Positions 55,501 to 64,000 of a DNA stretch of 64,000 bases are shown in pieces. How positions within the stretch are numbered: position 1 is the first letter of the stretch; every line of letters begins with the position of its first letter. A model generated the notes under the pieces. It made no database searches. It worked only from the letters and a program-made list of their open reading frames with translations, and was not told the origin of the DNA. Position numbers and translations under genes: made by a program. Origin of the DNA: JADJXV01 sp046328995 (GTDB lineage: Bacteria; Bacteroidota; Ignavibacteria; Kapaibacteriales; UBA961); the NCBI GenBank assembly GCA_046328995.1, contig JAXLVN010000005.1:1-64000 (forward strand), in the 5' to 3' direction.

Positions 55501-57580
55501 GTTTGGTATCGTCCGGACTAAACGCTACGGCATAGACATAACCCTTGTGTCCGGTAAGTGTTTGCATCAGTGCTCCTGTGTACGCATTCCATATTTTTAT
55601 CGATTTATCGGAGCTTGCTGTGGCGATGCGATTGCCGATAGAATTATAGGCAATTCCATAAATGATGCCTGTGTGTCCGGTGAGGGTAAACGTCGTTTTG
55701 CCGGTCTTCATATCCCACACTTTAGCCGTAAAATCCTCACTGGCGGTGGCTAATTGCGTACTCGAAAAATCGCAGGCAACGGCAGATATTTTTCCTGTGC
55801 TGTCTCGTAACGTTTTGGTATTCAGTCCGTTAGCAATAGTCCATATTTTAACGGTGCTGTCATTGCTTCCGGTGATGAGCGATTTTCCGTCCTGACTGTA
55901 AGCAAGTGACGTCACCTCAGCGGTGTGTCCTTTGAAAGTACGGACAATTGACCCGGAATCGGTGTCCCATAGTTTAGCGACAGAATCTCCGGCGGTAATT
56001 GCGAAGGATCCATCAGGAGAAAATGCCACGCCGGTGACAGCTTTGGCGTGTTTATACACAAGCGTCGGGTGGATTTCAATAGAGTCACGTTCCTGCAATT
56101 GTCGCACCCGCACCAGACATTTTTTACTCGCCGGTCCGGGAATATTCAGCCACGGAAAGGGGAGCTCGGTGGTCTTAGGAACTATATTTTTCCATACCTT
56201 ACCACTATCAATGCTATAGTCGAGCGAGACAGAATCCATGGGAGAAATACCGGTCCACGTGATCACACTATCGGTACCGATGACAAACGTTTCACCGCCG
56301 TTCGGATGCGTGAGCTTGAGATTGCGGAGAGGATTTTTCTTTCTGGGCACATACACACTGTCGGGTGGATCGGGAATCGTCAGCGTGCCTGCTTTTACAT
56401 TCAAGGTATAGGAACAAAATGACGTGAGAACAATATAGCTTTCGTAGTGTTCGGCTGAATCTATTGGCGTATAGCGAACGGTGAAGGTCGCAGTGCCATT
56501 TTGGGGAATTGTTCGCGGGAAATTACCGTCAAGTAGTGAAAATGCCTTGTATTTATGTACCGGAAGCACATCGAGAACTCTCATACTATCCTTGAGTGCC
56601 GTCAGGGTGATTATTTTATCGGTAACAGTCAAGAAATCATCGACTTTAATATACACATTGGATGGCTTTATCTGTATCGAAGAGACCGTATTTGCCGGAG
56701 GTGAATAGACCTCATCTGCTTTCTGAGTGACCCATTGGAGGTTCACTTTGATGGGTTTTGTCGAACATTGCAGTGCGCTATTCCATGTAATTTCACATGG
56801 ACCTTCACCCTGAGCAATGTCGAGGATTTTAAGATATGCCGCTTCAATTTGCTGTGTAGTACGGATATTTTCAAATGCTATCCCACCCGTTTTGCTTGCT
56901 ATTTCTTTCAGTATTTTTGGCGCATCCATACTGATTGTAACGCAGTAAACGGTACATTTCTGTCGAATTGCTTCTGCGATAATACTATCATTTTTACTCC
57001 TTGTATCTTGGCCATCTGTGATCATGATAATCACCTTTTTAAAGCGAGCATTTTTACTAACTAATAGCCCGCCTGCCATAGGATTTATAAACGCAGCTTC
57101 ATAGTTAGTACCATACACCGGCTCAAGCTGATTGATAGCAGCATTAAGTCGGGAGGTATCGTTGGTATAGTCTTGGTTGAGGTAATTAATATCATCGAAA
57201 CTAGTAACAGCGCATTCACCTTTATTCGCTGGTAGATGTTGAAACCAGATACGTGCGGCAGCCTTCGCCATTTCGATGTTTGGGTTTGCCGCAGGGAATT
57301 TCATCGATTCACTCACATCCATGACCAGAACGCTGGAGAGGATTTTCGGTGGGGCAGGAGGCGGGCACGTCACGCGGGTAATGACTCGGGGAATGCTATC
57401 TTCTTTAAGAATAAAGTCGTTAATGCCGGGATACTGTTGTTTGCCGGTCGAGTCGTAGGCATAGAACTTTGCCTTTACTTCCGGGTAGTTCGTAGCATCA
57501 ATACTGAGTATATTCAGAGACTGTCCGAACAAAGAATGTGCGCAAAAAAAGCATAGCAGAAGAGGTAGAAATTGCTTCAT
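52580..57580 (-). CDS. VWA/WD40/multi-ASH/cohesin-like/T9SS paralogue 7 (1,666 aa)
   Basis: Signal peptide MKQFLPLLLCFFCAHSLFGQ. VWA ~80-260 with MIDAS DVSES and MITDGQD. ASH-like ~300-400 with a distinct YVPRKKNP linker; Kre9-like GGETFVIGTDSVITW ~420-490. Seven WD40 blades ~510-805, several with weak blade signatures (ACDFSSTQLA, AYNSIGNRIA). At least five ASH-type domains ~815-1,455. Cohesin-like domain ~1,465-1,580 with CPGTTDSC. T9SS sorting domain (RPNPAQDNLQIQYGL). The C-terminal half is almost identical to that of paralogue 8 over an ungapped stretch, while the VWA and propeller regions have diverged. Confidence 0.9.
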   Translation of the reverse strand: MKQFLPLLLCFFCAHSLFGQSLNILSIDATNYPEVKAKFYAYDSTGKQQYPGINDFILKEDSIPRVITRVTCPPPAPPKILSSVLVMDVSESMKFPAANPNIEMAKAAARIWFQHLPANKGECAVTSFDDINYLNQDYTNDTSRLNAAINQLEPVYGTNYEAAFINPMAGGLLVSKNARFKKVIIMITDGQDTRSKNDSIIAEAIRQKCTVYCVTISMDAPKILKEIASKTGGIAFENIRTTQQIEAAYLKILDIAQGEGPCEITWNSALQCSTKPIKVNLQWVTQKADEVYSPPANTVSSIQIKPSNVYIKVDDFLTVTDKIITLTALKDSMRVLDVLPVHKYKAFSLLDGNFPRTIPQNGTATFTVRYTPIDSAEHYESYIVLTSFCSYTLNVKAGTLTIPDPPDSVYVPRKKNPLRNLKLTHPNGGETFVIGTDSVITWTGISPMDSVSLDYSIDSGKVWKNIVPKTTELPFPWLNIPGPASKKCLVRVRQLQERDSIEIHPTLVYKHAKAVTGVAFSPDGSFAITAGDSVAKLWDTDSGSIVRTFKGHTAEVTSLAYSQDGKSLITGSNDSTVKIWTIANGLNTKTLRDSTGKISAVACDFSSTQLATASEDFTAKVWDMKTGKTTFTLTGHTGIIYGIAYNSIGNRIATASSDKSIKIWNAYTGALMQTLTGHKGYVYAVAFSPDDTKLGSVSNDNTAKIWDLAADTVISSLVHGNMVTDLAFSPDGKQVITASRDYYTKVWDLATGAVVRMLGGSSSPVTHVKFSSDGKRILTGNSSKEAAVWDDVLPVQEDISDSTFTIVAPQPAATDVAMGLCAVGKNKDSTVTPFLWNPGTYPYRVKSISIAGQDAAQFTLISGIPPVDIAPRDSHAVEFRFRPTSPGVKTAQLIIYTQSDTLKRRITGEGVTPAISVLGNVIDFGKVLVNTTKDSLQTVTIRNSSAQPIVITSTRHAGPNMVDYSTLSGGGNFTLNPGDTAKLDLRFAPKYPGRTSGRILFEYDGIDSPIAVQLFGEGVKPGAQILAAGLTIPPVVCSSETTDTVRIFNRGTDTLRVTSAVISGSNSSDFQFVNPFTSFSLLPDSMMFLPVKFAPASSGIKTAILELRSNSLVDTLLRLPLTGQKDIVAFSTNIQKIDLGTLCPNEARDTSITLTNTGTLRSTYLVQSPIIHAELTDSTLNSSGSTSIKLQFPGRASEGFIDEIITITDTLCGSKSTVQVIGNIQLPRLTYPAFVDFGAVASGATSTLDIVAVNKDARSITIAQPTGITAPFTIISLTPLAGSVLASGDTLRVRVQYSATGSVPNSQMIHWSTITPCTTLDSTELRVSGITHTLLSVATVTFDSVCVGQSRQLKAKLSNTGSTPLQLLRAEWITNAGSTFSTTVTPAKILAPGTTDSLDVTFTPSASGLVNADLRWVADVDTAFTTVSGIGKICAANLDTARTTIIAPNITAKAGEKVNLTLTMTKPTGMEILGAPTEWVARIHYNKSILFNEQTSNVCPGTTDSCALELTGVYNPKSEKLITIPCIATLGNTDHSTIVIDTFFWKNSAIVTEVATQNGSITLNGICEDGGVRLFIPAKTSTSLSTRPNPAQDNLQIQYGLREPLTVTLELLTMTGQVVQTILTNQTQVAGQYTLTSDLSSLGNGVYLLRLRTNKEMLTTRVDVVK

Positions 57581-57689
57581 AAGGAGTCCCGCCCGAAAAA
57601 GTAATTGAATCTATAGCATTCATTTATCTTGAAGTTATACAGAATAATAGTAAATCGACAGAAGTCGTGGGTAATTCCTTACGTGTACT

Positions 57690-58024
57690 TCTTCCCGAGA
57701 AGTTCGCTTCGGAGCAATGCCCGCGGTTTTTGTTCTGAGAGTATCACTTCTTCGTGATGCTCTCAGTGGTTGGGGGTATTACTTCTTTCTTCCCGAGCCC
57801 CTCGCTTCTTGGCTAGGGCGGCTCGGTGTCTCCCCCCGAGAGTATCGCTTCCGAGCGATGCCCTCGGTTTTTGGGTTTGGTTTTTTTTAGTCCTTCCGAG
57901 AGTATCGCGGTTTTTGGGTCTCCACCTGAGAGTATCACTTCTTCGTGATGCTCTCAGTGGTTGGCTGTGTAGCTCATGCTTCTAACGTTCCATTGAGAGC
58001 ATCACTAAGAAGTGATACTCTCAA
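57690..58024. repeat. Palindromic repeat cluster, spacer 57581-58034
   Basis: This gene-free 454-bp spacer holds a degenerate A-like hairpin near 57693; a solo B palindrome at 57735-57766; a CCGAGCC...GGCTCGG hairpin from 57793; an intact A palindrome at 57836-57867; and an A fragment near 57897 (CCGAGAGTATCGCGG). A B/inverted-B pair follows at 57926-57957 and 57993-58024 with a 35-bp centre. It is the densest cluster in the window. Bases 57581-57689 are AT-rich with nothing recognisable. Confidence 0.88.
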
Positions 58025-58034
58025 AGCAGGACGG

Positions 58035-61000
58035 CTACTTCACCACATCCACCCGCGTCGTCAGCATCTCCTTATTCGTTCGCAAGCGGAGCAAATATAC
58101 GCCATTTCCCAGTACACTCAGGTCGCTGGTAAGTGTATATTGTCCTGCAGCTTGCGCTTGATTATTGAGAATTGTCTGCACGACTTGTCCTGTCATGGTT
58201 AGTAATTCTAATGTCACTGTCAATGGCTCACGTAAACCGTACTGTATCTGTAGATTATCCTGCGCAGGATTCGGCCGCGTGGAAAGGGAAGTGGAAGTAG
58301 TTGCGGGAATGAATAAGCGAACACCACCATCATCGCAGATGCCATTCAAGGTAATTGAACCATTCTGTGTGGCTACTTCCGTTACTATTGCACTATTTTT
58401 CCAGAAAAAAGTATCGATGACAATGGGAGAATGATCGGTATTGCCGAGGGTGGTGATGCAGGGAATTGAGATTAATTCCTCTGTTTTGGGATTATATACA
58501 CCCGTAAGCTCAAGCGCGCAACTGTCTGTTGTGCCTGGGCATACATTACTTGTTTGTTCATTAAAGAGAATGGATTTGTTGTAATGGATTCTCGCTACCC
58601 ACTCCGTCGGCGCGCCTAGTATTTCCATGCCGGTTGGCTTAGTCATCGTGAGTGTGAGATTCACTTTTTCGCCTGCTTTTGCGGTGATGTTCGGTGCGAT
58701 AATTGTCGTGCGCGCTGTGTCGAGATTCGTCGCGCATATTTTCCCGATGCCTGAGACAGTTGTAAAGGCAGTGTCCACATCAGCGACCCAGCGAAGGTCG
58801 GCATTCACCAAACCGCTTGCTGATGGCGTGAAGGTAATGTCGAGCGAATCGGTCGTTCCCGGTGCGAGGATTTTTGCCGGGGTGACGGTTGTAGAAAACA
58901 TCGAACCTGCGTTGGTAATCCATTCGGCACGAAGGAGTTGCAGGGGAGTGCTGCCAGTGTTGGAAAGCTGCGCTTTTAATTGCCGGGATTGTCCCACACA
59001 AACCGAATCGAAGGTCACCGTAGCCACCGACAAGAGTGTATGCGTAAGGCCACTCACGCGCAGTTCGGTCGAGTCAAGCGCCGCGCATGGAGTGATTGTA
59101 CTCCATCGAATCATCTGCGAATTCGGTACCGAACCGGTGGCACTATACTGCACACGAACCCTAAGCGTATCCCCCAAAGCAAGCACACTTCCCGCCGGCG
59201 GAGTGAGTGAAATAATCGTAAATGGCGGAGTAATTCCCAGCGGCGGAGCTATCGTTATTGAACGTGAATCTTTATTTACTGCAATGATATCCAGCGTAGC
59301 CACAGCGCCATTGGCTACAGCGCCAAAGTCAACGAACGGCGGATAAGTGAGACGTGGAAGTTGAATGTTTCCAATTAGTTGTACCGTGGACTTAGAGCCG
59401 CAAAGCGTGTCGGTGATGGTGATTATTTCATCGATGAATCCTTCGCTTGCACGTCCCGGGAATTGTAGTTTGATAGAAGTACTGCCGGAAGAATTGAGCG
59501 TAGAATCGGACAATTCTGCATGAATAATCGGCGATTGTACAAGGTATGTCGAACGTAGTGTTCCGGTATTTGTAAGCGTAATGGACGTATCCCGCGCTTC
59601 ATTCGGACAAAGCGTTCCGAGATCAATTTTCTGAATATTCGTCGAAAAGGCTACGATATCTTTTTGACCGGTGAGCGGTAGTCGGAGGAGAGTATCGACT
59701 AATGAATTACTGCGGAGTTCGAGAATGGCAGTCTTGATTCCACTTGACGCCGGGGCAAATTTCACCGGTAAAAACATCATGCTGTCCGGCAGTAATGAAA
59801 ATGAAGTGAATGGGTTAACAAATTGAAAATCCGAAGAATTGCTTCCGGAAATTACAGCGCTTGTAACCCGCAGTGTATCCGTCCCACGATTGAAAATGCG
59901 CACGGTATCGGTTGTTTCGGACGAACAAACAACGGGTGGAATCGTGAGTCCTGCCGCAAGAATCTGCGCTCCGGGTTTGACACCTTCACCGAATAGTTGC
60001 ACGGCGATTGGACTGTCAATTCCATCATACTCAAAAAGAATTCTCCCGCTCGTTCTGCCGGGATATTTGGGTGCAAAACGGAGGTCTAATTTCGCGGTAT
60101 CGCCCGGGTTCAACGTGAAATTCCCACCACCCGAAAGAGTCGAATAATCAACCATATTAGGTCCTGCATGGCGGGTTGATGTGATGACAATTGGTTGCGC
60201 GCTCGTATTGCGGATGGTCATTGTCTGCAACGTGTCTTTGGAGGTGTTGAGGAGTACCTTGCCGAAGTCAATTACTTTACCTACTACAGAGATAGCAGAG
60301 ATTACGCCTTCGCCGGTGATACGCCTTTTTAGCGTGTCGGACTGCGTATAAATGACAAGTTGTGCCGTTTTCACGCCGGGCGAAGTAGGGCGGAAGCGGA
60401 ACTCCACAGCATGGCTGTCACGCGGTGCTATCGTGACAGGTGGAATCCCCGAAATCAATGTAAATTGCGCCGCATCCTGACCGACGATGGCAATCGATTT
60501 CACACCAAAGGGATACGAGCCGGCGTTCCAAATGAGCGGAAAAACAGTCGAGTCTTTTGTTTTGCCGACGGAACATATCCCCATCGCCACATCGGTCGCC
60601 ATCGGCTTGGGAGCGACGATAGAAAATGTCGAGTCGGATTCGTCGATTTGAAGGGGACCTTGTTCGTCCCATACTGCCGCTTCCCGGCTGTTGGTACCGG
60701 TAATGATACGTTTGCCGTTGGTGCTGTAGCACACGCTGCGGACGAACGATGAACTGCCGCCTAAGAGTCTGACCACGGCACCGGTGGTAGCATTCCATAC
60801 TCTGGTATAATAGTCTTTGCTGGCGGTGATGACATTCTTGCCATTCGGGCTGAAAGCGATATCGGTAACTAGGCCCTGATGGGGGAGTGTGAGGGTGGTC
60901 GTGCCGGAGAAGATATCCCAAATGCGGGCTGTGTTGTCGTTACTCACCGAACCAAGCTTCGTGCCGTCCGGGCTGAAAGCGACAGAATATACGTAGCCCT

Positions 61001-63041
61001 TATGCCCGACCAGGGTTTTGATAGATTTCCCGGTGTAGATATCCCATATGATAATTGACTTATCCTTGCTTGCGGAGGCAATTTTTGTTCCGTCAGCGCT
61101 GATGGCCAATCCATATACAACATCGCTATGCTGTTTAAAATCATAGAGTTTCTTCCCGGTTTTCATATCCCATACTTTCACCGTCGAGTCATCTCCCGTA
61201 GTGGCAATGATGGAAGCGGCAACGCTGCAGGCGACATCATTTATTTGTCCGGTATGCCCGCGGAGGGTGAGGGCTTTTTGTCCGCTGAGTATATTCCATA
61301 GAATTGCCGTGCTGTCGCTACTGCCGGTCAGAAGCGAAATTCCGTCCTGACTGTAGGCAATGGCATTGACTGCGCCGGTATGCCCGACGAATCCGCGGTA
61401 TATTTTTCCTGAATCAGTATCCCAAATTTTTGCGGTGGAATCTCCTGAGGTTGCTGCGAAATTACCATCGGGTGAAAATGCCACATCGCTAACATTCTGT
61501 GGATGCCAATAGACTAACGTTGGGTTAATTTCAATGGAATCAATTGGTTGTAGCTGACTGACACGTACAAGGCACCTCGTGCTCACAGGCGCCGGCACCG
61601 ATGTCCAGGAATATTGGAGTCCGGTGGTCTTGGGAATGATTGTTTTCCATACCTTACCGCTGTCGATGCTATAGTCGAGGGAGACGGTGTCCGAGGGGGC
61701 GATTCCTTTCCAGGTGATGACGGTATCACTGCCGATGACAAATGTTTGTCCGCCATTGGGATGCGTGAGTACGAGGGTCGGCGGAGGGGTCTTTTTCTTG
61801 GGCACATAGACGCTATCGGTGGGATTACGAACGATATTCACGCCTCCGGAAATACTGAATGAGTAGGTGCATTCGGGTGTTTGGATGAGATAGCTGGCGT
61901 ATTGGTACGAAGAATCTTTGGGCACAAAACGCAGCGTGAGGGTCATGCTACCGTTTTGAGGAAGCATTTTAGGGAAATTGGCGTCGAGGAGAGTAAAGGC
62001 GGGCGAACTCTGCAGAGGAATAATATTCAGAATCAACATGCTGTCATTTATAGCGGTTAGTAAGATGGTTGTATCCGTCTGAGAAAGGAAATCGACTTCC
62101 TTAAGTGCGATGCTCGGCGGTGAGACTTTAATCGATGAAATAGCATTTTGTGGTGGCTGATACGATACGGTGGAGTTCACCTTGGGAGTATTCCACACCA
62201 GGTCCACGTCCGTAGTTTTGAGACTGCATTGAATCTTGCTCTCCCAGGTGATTTCGCAGGGACCATCTCCCTGCACGAGATCGTGAATTTTCTTATAGAT
62301 AAGCTCTACTTCTTCTTCGGTACGCACATTTTCAAACACCATTCCGCCGGTGCTGCCGGCAATAGTATGGAGAATGGAAGGGGCGGGCATTCCGATGGTA
62401 ACGCAATAGATGACGCAGTTTTGGCGGAGTGCTTCGGAGATGATCGCTGATTGGTTCCCGCCGCCCTGTCCGTCGGTGAGCATGATAATTACTTTTTTGA
62501 ATCGGGCAGCTTTACTGACTTCGAGTCCGCCGGCCATGGGAGTCAGGAGGGCTGCATCATAATCGGTGCCTTGCTGCGGCACGAGTAAACTAATGGCATT
62601 ATTGAGAAGAGTGACATCCGTCGTGAAATCCTGATTAAGATAATTTCGATTGTCAAAACTCGTAACAGCGCATTCACCGGCATCTTGGGGGAGGGAGCGC
62701 ACCCAGGTGTAGGCGGCAGTTTTGGCAATGTCGATGTTTTTTGATGAACCGGTTGGGCGTTTCATCGAACCGCTAACATCAATAACGAGTACGGTGGATA
62801 GTATCTTGGGAGGGGTAGGCGTGGGGCAGGTCACGCCGGTAATGACTCTCGACTTGGTATTTTCGGTGATCGAGAAATCGCCGATGCGGGGGTATTGCTG
62901 TTTACCGCCGGCATCAAAGGCATAGAATTTACCTTTCATGTGCGGAAAACTCGATGCATCAATACCGAAGAGTGACAGTGACTGAGCATTCATCGTGTGA
63001 ATGCAGGCAAGGCTGAGAATAAGGGTAACAAGATGTTTCAT
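58035..63041 (-). CDS. VWA/WD40/multi-ASH/cohesin-like/T9SS paralogue 8 (1,668 aa)
   Basis: Signal peptide MKHLVTLILSLACIHTMNAQ. VWA ~80-265 with MIDAS DVSGS and MLTDGQG. ASH-like ~300-400; YVPKKKTPP linker; Kre9-like GGQTFVIGSDTVITW ~420-490. Seven WD40 blades ~510-805 (e.g. AFSPDGTKLGSVSNDNTARIWD); the third and seventh blades are degenerate. At least five ASH-type domains, a cohesin-like domain with CPGTTDSC, and the T9SS sorting domain. Domain order and length match paralogue 7. The stop-proximal ~2.1 kb aligns to paralogue 7 at a constant 5,455-bp offset. The two probably arose by duplication, followed by gene conversion of the C-terminal half. Confidence 0.9.
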   Translation of the reverse strand: MKHLVTLILSLACIHTMNAQSLSLFGIDASSFPHMKGKFYAFDAGGKQQYPRIGDFSITENTKSRVITGVTCPTPTPPKILSTVLVIDVSGSMKRPTGSSKNIDIAKTAAYTWVRSLPQDAGECAVTSFDNRNYLNQDFTTDVTLLNNAISLLVPQQGTDYDAALLTPMAGGLEVSKAARFKKVIIMLTDGQGGGNQSAIISEALRQNCVIYCVTIGMPAPSILHTIAGSTGGMVFENVRTEEEVELIYKKIHDLVQGDGPCEITWESKIQCSLKTTDVDLVWNTPKVNSTVSYQPPQNAISSIKVSPPSIALKEVDFLSQTDTTILLTAINDSMLILNIIPLQSSPAFTLLDANFPKMLPQNGSMTLTLRFVPKDSSYQYASYLIQTPECTYSFSISGGVNIVRNPTDSVYVPKKKTPPPTLVLTHPNGGQTFVIGSDTVITWKGIAPSDTVSLDYSIDSGKVWKTIIPKTTGLQYSWTSVPAPVSTRCLVRVSQLQPIDSIEINPTLVYWHPQNVSDVAFSPDGNFAATSGDSTAKIWDTDSGKIYRGFVGHTGAVNAIAYSQDGISLLTGSSDSTAILWNILSGQKALTLRGHTGQINDVACSVAASIIATTGDDSTVKVWDMKTGKKLYDFKQHSDVVYGLAISADGTKIASASKDKSIIIWDIYTGKSIKTLVGHKGYVYSVAFSPDGTKLGSVSNDNTARIWDIFSGTTTLTLPHQGLVTDIAFSPNGKNVITASKDYYTRVWNATTGAVVRLLGGSSSFVRSVCYSTNGKRIITGTNSREAAVWDEQGPLQIDESDSTFSIVAPKPMATDVAMGICSVGKTKDSTVFPLIWNAGSYPFGVKSIAIVGQDAAQFTLISGIPPVTIAPRDSHAVEFRFRPTSPGVKTAQLVIYTQSDTLKRRITGEGVISAISVVGKVIDFGKVLLNTSKDTLQTMTIRNTSAQPIVITSTRHAGPNMVDYSTLSGGGNFTLNPGDTAKLDLRFAPKYPGRTSGRILFEYDGIDSPIAVQLFGEGVKPGAQILAAGLTIPPVVCSSETTDTVRIFNRGTDTLRVTSAVISGSNSSDFQFVNPFTSFSLLPDSMMFLPVKFAPASSGIKTAILELRSNSLVDTLLRLPLTGQKDIVAFSTNIQKIDLGTLCPNEARDTSITLTNTGTLRSTYLVQSPIIHAELSDSTLNSSGSTSIKLQFPGRASEGFIDEIITITDTLCGSKSTVQLIGNIQLPRLTYPPFVDFGAVANGAVATLDIIAVNKDSRSITIAPPLGITPPFTIISLTPPAGSVLALGDTLRVRVQYSATGSVPNSQMIRWSTITPCAALDSTELRVSGLTHTLLSVATVTFDSVCVGQSRQLKAQLSNTGSTPLQLLRAEWITNAGSMFSTTVTPAKILAPGTTDSLDITFTPSASGLVNADLRWVADVDTAFTTVSGIGKICATNLDTARTTIIAPNITAKAGEKVNLTLTMTKPTGMEILGAPTEWVARIHYNKSILFNEQTSNVCPGTTDSCALELTGVYNPKTEELISIPCITTLGNTDHSPIVIDTFFWKNSAIVTEVATQNGSITLNGICDDGGVRLFIPATTSTSLSTRPNPAQDNLQIQYGLREPLTVTLELLTMTGQVVQTILNNQAQAAGQYTLTSDLSVLGNGVYLLRLRTNKEMLTTRVDVVK

Positions 63042-63102
63042 ACGACCGCCTGCAAAAAAAGTAGTAGAATTTTATGTCATGAGGAATAAGCCACATTGAT
63101 AA

Positions 63103-64000
63103 TCATTTCACAATATCGACCCGCGAGGTAAGGGTTTCCTTACTTGTAGTCATTCTAAGGAGATACACACCATTGCCGAGCGAGCTCACATCACTTGTCA
63201 ATGTATATTGTCCTGCTGTCTGCGATTGACCTGTCACAATCGTCTGCACGACTTGTCCGGTCATAGTCAGTAATTCCAAACTCACCGTCAGCGGCTCGCG
63301 CAAACCGTACTGTATCTGTAATTTATCCTGCGCCGGATTCGGTCTTGAAGAAAGGGAAGTGCTGTTTTTGGCGGGAATGAATAAGCGAACGCCGCCATCA
63401 TCGCAGATTCCATTCAAAGTAATTGAACCATTCTGCGTGGCTACTTCGGTTGCAATCGCGCTATTTGTCCAATAAAATGTATCGATGACAATGGTGGAAT
63501 GATCGGCATTGCCGAGTGTGGTACTACAGGGAATTGAGATTAATTCATCACTTTTCGGATTGTACACACCTGTAAGCTCTAGTACGCAACTATCTGTCGT
63601 GCCGGGACATACATTGTTTGTCTGTTCATTAAAGAGAATGGATTTGTTGTAATGGATTCTTGCAAACCACTCAGTGGGTGCTCCGATTACATTCATTCCG
63701 GATGGCTTATACAGCTTGAGGGATAGATTTACTTTTTCACCTGCTTGTGCGGTGATATCTTGGGCGATGACGGTGGTGCGGGCGGTGTCGGGGATGTTGA
63801 TTATTCCCTCGCCGAAGAGCTGTACAGTGGCCGGACTGCCGACACCATTATAATGAAACTGCAATATCCCACTCCGTCTGCCAACATCATTCGGGAGAAA
63901 ACGCAAGTCCATGATTGCTTCCTTATTGGGTTTGAGAATAAAGGAATTACCGCCTGCAAGCGTTGAAAAGTTAGTCGTATTGACGGCATTATAATCGGTC
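63103..64000 (-). CDS. T9SS-sorted paralogue 9, C-terminal part (start outside window)
   Basis: The frame is open through 63999 at the right edge, so only ~298 C-terminal residues are visible. They comprise the end of an ASH domain (NTTNFSTLAGGNSFILKP...DLRFLPNDVGRRSG), the cohesin-like domain (ITAQAGEKVNLSLKL, CPGTTDSC) and the T9SS sorting domain (RPNPAQDKLQIQYGLREPL). The 61-bp spacer to paralogue 8 has no palindrome. By homology the missing part should hold VWA and a propeller. Confidence 0.88.
   Translation of the reverse strand, partial: TDYNAVNTTNFSTLAGGNSFILKPNKEAIMDLRFLPNDVGRRSGILQFHYNGVGSPATVQLFGEGIINIPDTARTTVIAQDITAQAGEKVNLSLKLYKPSGMNVIGAPTEWFARIHYNKSILFNEQTNNVCPGTTDSCVLELTGVYNPKSDELISIPCSTTLGNADHSTIVIDTFYWTNSAIATEVATQNGSITLNGICDDGGVRLFIPAKNSTSLSSRPNPAQDKLQIQYGLREPLTVSLELLTMTGQVVQTIVTGQSQTAGQYTLTSDVSSLGNGVYLLRMTTSKETLTSRVDIVK

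Noticed and set aside
27282..58024. A and B palindromes as simple rho-independent terminators of the paralogue genes.
   Set aside because: The T-run after the A hairpin is on the + strand while the genes are on the - strand, and B has no T-run. A role as 3'-UTR structure remains possible.

Overview
The window looks like a chromosomal segment from the Bacteroidota/Chlorobiota/Ignavibacteriota (FCB) side of the bacterial tree. Three things support this. Many large proteins end in type IX secretion system (T9SS) type A sorting domains. Two promoters carry a TAnnTTTG-like -7 element (TATTTTTG). Most genes lack strong Shine-Dalgarno sites. I cannot place it more precisely from sequence alone.

Left part (1-17.6 kb, + strand): a run of exported surface-protein genes. 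The first gene is cut by the window edge. It is followed by a 2,789-residue protein with twelve 133/134-residue repeats and a YadA-head-like glycine repeat, a related 438-residue protein, a small coiled-coil T9SS protein, a 916-residue protein ending in a dockerin-like EF-hand pair, a T9SS protein with a FlgD-like tail, and an OmpA-type outer-membrane/peptidoglycan-binding protein.

Middle part (17.6-23.5 kb, + strand): ordinary cellular genes. These are a CheY-like response regulator, a CHASE-PAS histidine kinase with a degenerate ATPase domain, grpE, an isocitrate dehydrogenase that looks NAD-specific, a small beta-barrel-like outer-membrane protein, and a CAT-anticodon tRNA (probably Ile2) with a terminator.

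Right part (23.5-64 kb, - strand): nine head-to-tail paralogues of a large exported protein, the last cut by the window edge. The common plan is signal peptide, von Willebrand A (VWA) domain, ASH-like Ig domain, Kre9/Knh1-like domain, beta-propeller, one to several ASH domains, a cohesin-like domain, and a T9SS sorting domain. The propeller slot holds either WD40 repeats (7 or 8 blades) or an unrelated GG[ST]..D...DGGY repeat (7 blades). One member is broken by a single in-frame TGA; one has lost the ASH/cohesin region. Two neighbours share a 1.7 kb nearly identical ungapped block.

Spacers in the paralogue array carry two subfamilies of a palindromic repeat, often as inverted pairs (MITE-like). 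Two group II introns of exactly 1,988 bp, with identical encoded proteins, sit in inverted orientation at the same position of two copies of this repeat and bracket one paralogue. The array, the interchangeable propellers, the palindromes and the introns together look like a system for diversifying surface proteins. That is an inference. What the sequence shows directly is the paralogy, the mosaicism, the palindromes and the intron junctions.
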